Shown piece after piece: positions 14,892 through 16,686 of a stretch of DNA of 16,686 bases. Under the pieces are notes generated by a model. That model did no database searches, had not been told where the DNA came from, and saw only the letters and a list, made by a program, of their open reading frames with translations. Each line of letters begins with the position of its first letter. Position 1 is the stretch's first letter. Location: NCBI GenBank assembly GCA_964507795.1, contig CAZDQV010000044.1:1-16686 (forward strand). Direction: 5' to 3'. The position numbers and the translations under genes are program-made. Source of the DNA: UMGS973 sp964507795 (GTDB lineage: Bacteria > Bacillota > Clostridia > Peptostreptococcales > Anaerovoracaceae).

Positions 14892-16544
14892 CTATCCTTT
14901 TGTGTTTGTTTTCTGTTTTTCGATGGTTTTACTAACCATATCTATCTTTTGGCGGCACAGACTTTCAGCTTCTGCGGCACTTTTGCCTGAAGCGAATATA
15001 TATGCTTTAAGTTTTGGTTCTGTGCCTGATGGCCTGATATATACTATGCTGCCGTCATTAAAACAATATTTGAGAATATCTGCCGGCAAAAGATCATCTG
15101 CACCATATTTGTAATCTGAAACTTCGGCATCAAAAGCATTCTTTTCTTCCCGAAGTGAATTCATAAGTCCTTTGATTCTGGATTCTCCACCTGTTTCATT
15201 ATCCACATAATTATATGTGCTACTACTGCAATATCCAAATTTTTTATATATGTTATCAAGACCTGCAATAATATCTTTGTAGTATATGGCCATTTCTACT
15301 GCTGTCATGGCAGCACCTATGCCATCCTTGTCCCGGCAATAATCACCTGCCAGATATCCATTGCTTTCTTCAAAGCCAAAAACGAATTTTTTGCTGTCAT
15401 CAAGCCCGGCTATCCCTTCTCCAATATATTTAAATCCTGTAAGAGTGGTTTTTACCTGTATTTTGTGTTTTTTTGCGATCTTATCAATAACAGGTGTACT
15501 GACAATACTTTTGAATACGTATCCTTTTTTGATATGCCTGCGTTTTTTGCATATATAGTTGAACATGAGTATCCCAATCTCATTGCCTGTAAGTATTCTG
15601 TACCCACCGTTATGTTTAACAGCAATACCTATACGATCGCCATCGGGATCTGTCATGATTATAAGGTCAGCGTCTACCTCTTTTGCTTTTATAATCGCCT
15701 GTTCGTATACCGCTTCTTTTTCGGGATTGGGATAAGGGCATGTAGGGAAATCTCCATTGTGCTCTATCTGATTTTCGACTATATAAAGGTTTTTAAGGCC
15801 TGTTCTTTCGAGCAGCGTTTTTACAAATTTAAATCCCGTGCCATAAAGCGGTGTGTATACAACTCTGATATCGCTTCCTGATATGTCTGTAAGCTTGAGA
15901 GACAGTATTTTCTGTATAAATTCCTCATGTATACTCTCATCAACAAATGTGCATATACTCCACCTGAGTGCATCTTCAAATTCCATATATGATATATCGT
16001 TAAACATATCAAGTTTCTGGCATTCTGCAAGTATATCATGACTTGCACTGTCAGTAATCTGATAGCCTTCACTGCTGTAAACCTTGTACCCGTTGTATTC
16101 TTTGCTGTTGTGGCTTGCAGTTATCATAAGACCAAGCGAAGCTCCGAGTCGTTTCACTGCAAATGACAGGAGTGATACCGGTACCATTTCATCAAATATA
16201 TATACAGGTATGCCGTTGGCTGCCATGACGCACGCAGCTTCCTTTGCAAATTCCTCAGAGTTTTTGCGGCAGTCGTATGCAATAACAAAAGATGGATCAT
16301 CGAAGTTTTTTCTGATATATGAGGCCACACCCTGTGTAACCTTGCGTACCACATATTTGTTGATTCTGTTGGTTCCTGCCCCCATAATCCCTCTGAGCCC
16401 TGATGTGCCGAAAGTAAGGTCTTTATGAAAAGCGTCATATATTTTGTCTGTGTCCCATCTCATCTTTGCAAGCTCTGCACGTGTGTTCTCATCAAGATTT
16501 TTTTGAGATACCCACAGGTTGTATTCTTTAATTGAGTTTTCCAT
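14892..16544 (-). CDS. phospho-sugar mutase (phosphoglucomutase/phosphomannomutase family)
   Basis: 550-residue alpha-D-phosphohexomutase, expected to interconvert hexose 1- and 6-phosphates for glycan precursor and glycogen metabolism. The four active-site elements are complete: FGTSGLRGIMG (45-55) and the phosphoserine loop TASHNSKEYNGYK (142-154, Ser144); the metal loop DPDGDRIG (299-306); the sugar-selectivity loop GFEESNGYL (390-398); and the phosphate-binding loop RPSGTEPKLK (504-513). Length and the GFEESNGY form match the Bacillus PgcA (YhxB) type, which favours glucose phosphate. GGAGG lies 8 bases before the ATG. It is the first gene after a terminator and a candidate promoter, so it probably heads the transcript running to ispH-rpsA. 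Confidence 0.95.
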   Translation of the reverse strand: MENSIKEYNLWVSQKNLDENTRAELAKMRWDTDKIYDAFHKDLTFGTSGLRGIMGAGTNRINKYVVRKVTQGVASYIRKNFDDPSFVIAYDCRKNSEEFAKEAACVMAANGIPVYIFDEMVPVSLLSFAVKRLGASLGLMITASHNSKEYNGYKVYSSEGYQITDSASHDILAECQKLDMFNDISYMEFEDALRWSICTFVDESIHEEFIQKILSLKLTDISGSDIRVVYTPLYGTGFKFVKTLLERTGLKNLYIVENQIEHNGDFPTCPYPNPEKEAVYEQAIIKAKEVDADLIIMTDPDGDRIGIAVKHNGGYRILTGNEIGILMFNYICKKRRHIKKGYVFKSIVSTPVIDKIAKKHKIQVKTTLTGFKYIGEGIAGLDDSKKFVFGFEESNGYLAGDYCRDKDGIGAAMTAVEMAIYYKDIIAGLDNIYKKFGYCSSSTYNYVDNETGGESRIKGLMNSLREEKNAFDAEVSDYKYGADDLLPADILKYCFNDGSIVYIRPSGTEPKLKAYIFASGKSAAEAESLCRQKIDMVSKTIEKQKTNTKG

Positions 16545-16569
16545 TTAAGATTCCTCCAATATCATTAGT

Positions 16570-16598
16570 ATTCTACCACAAAAGAGCATAAAAAAACA
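16570..16598 (-). promoter_or_regulatory. candidate promoter for the phosphoglucomutase-queA-ispH/rpsA run
   Basis: On the minus strand TGGTAGAAT (16570-16578) is an extended -10 element, with TAGAAT matching 5 of 6 of TATAAT. TGTTTT at 16593-16598, 17 bases upstream, is a poor -35 and overlaps the terminator of the upstream gene. Transcription would begin near 16563, giving a leader of about 20 bases with GGAGG. There is little other room for a promoter before this gene. Confidence 0.45.
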
Positions 16599-16624
16599 GA
16601 GGCATAATATAGCTGCCTCTGTTT
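16588..16624 (-). terminator. rho-independent terminator of the upstream gene
   Basis: On the minus strand AAACAGAGGCA (16614-16624) pairs perfectly over 11 bp with TGCCTCTGTTT (16594-16604) around a 9-base loop, running into TTTTTTTATG. It begins 10 bases after the stop codon of the partial gene at the window's right edge. Confidence 0.9.
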
Positions 16625-16634
16625 GTTAATAATA

Positions 16635-16686
16635 TTATTCGTATCTTTTTCTGTAGCTGATTTCTGTAGGTTTTCTGCCTTCTTTC
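16635..16686 (-). CDS. C-terminal fragment of an unidentified gene (cut by window edge)
   Basis: The minus strand from the right edge reads KEGRKPTEISYRKRYE and then TAA (16635-16637), followed at normal distance by the terminator at 16588-16624. That placement makes it the real end of an upstream gene. Sixteen residues are too few to name the product; it ends in a basic, tyrosine-containing tail. The other two frames either run past the terminator or give unlikely peptides. Confidence 0.6.
   Translation of the reverse strand, partial: KEGRKPTEISYRKRYE

Noticed and set aside
1..16686. Mobile elements, CRISPR arrays, tRNA genes, riboswitches, toxin-antitoxin or defence modules
   Set aside because: Looked for on both strands; intergenic spaces are too short for riboswitches, no repeat arrays or transposase-like genes were seen, and the gene content is conserved housekeeping.

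Overview
This 16.7 kb window reads as a housekeeping segment of an AT-rich Firmicutes chromosome, most likely class Clostridia (a Lachnospiraceae-like gut bacterium is my best guess). Three things point there: the bifunctional IspH-ribosomal protein S1 fusion, which is typical of Clostridia; a type A RNase P RNA rather than the Bacillus-type B form; and the order dgt-dnaG-rpoD-trmK-nif3. A run of ten Ns at 8556-8565 shows that this is a draft assembly. Every gene is on the minus strand, so transcription runs from high to low coordinates. No insertion sequence, prophage, CRISPR array, tRNA or defence gene is visible. No gene-free stretch exceeds about 90 bases.

Right block (16686 down to about 8870). 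The last 16 codons of an unidentified gene are followed by a strong rho-independent terminator. Immediately after it lie a candidate promoter and a tight gene run: phosphoglucomutase/phosphomannomutase, queA (queuosine synthesis), an EamA-family transporter with a histidine-rich tail, a DUF523 protein, rarA (replication-associated AAA+ ATPase) and the ispH-rpsA fusion. Spacers are 4 to 46 bases and rarA overlaps ispH-rpsA by 23 bases. A second clear terminator ends the run.

Left block (8843 down to 1). It starts with an iron-containing alcohol dehydrogenase interrupted by the assembly gap. Then come an 80-residue two-helix membrane protein with a GTG start, an M16 zinc peptidase, dut, dgt, dnaG, rpoD, trmK, nif3 and the 5' part of rnpB, which is cut by the window edge. 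Most junctions are abutting or overlapping (rpoD stop directly followed by the trmK ATG; an ATGA overlap between trmK and nif3). This suggests one long unit for nucleotide-pool cleaning (dUTPase, dNTPase), replication priming, housekeeping transcription and RNA processing.

I do not see a wholly new system. The points most worth a second look are: an internal AGGAGG and in-frame ATG in the ispH-rpsA linker that could yield free S1 protein; the 15-histidine tail on the EamA transporter; an in-frame insertion of about 31 residues in QueA; rnpB placed directly behind nif3; and the frame evidence that the 10-N gap is a placeholder in an otherwise intact gene.
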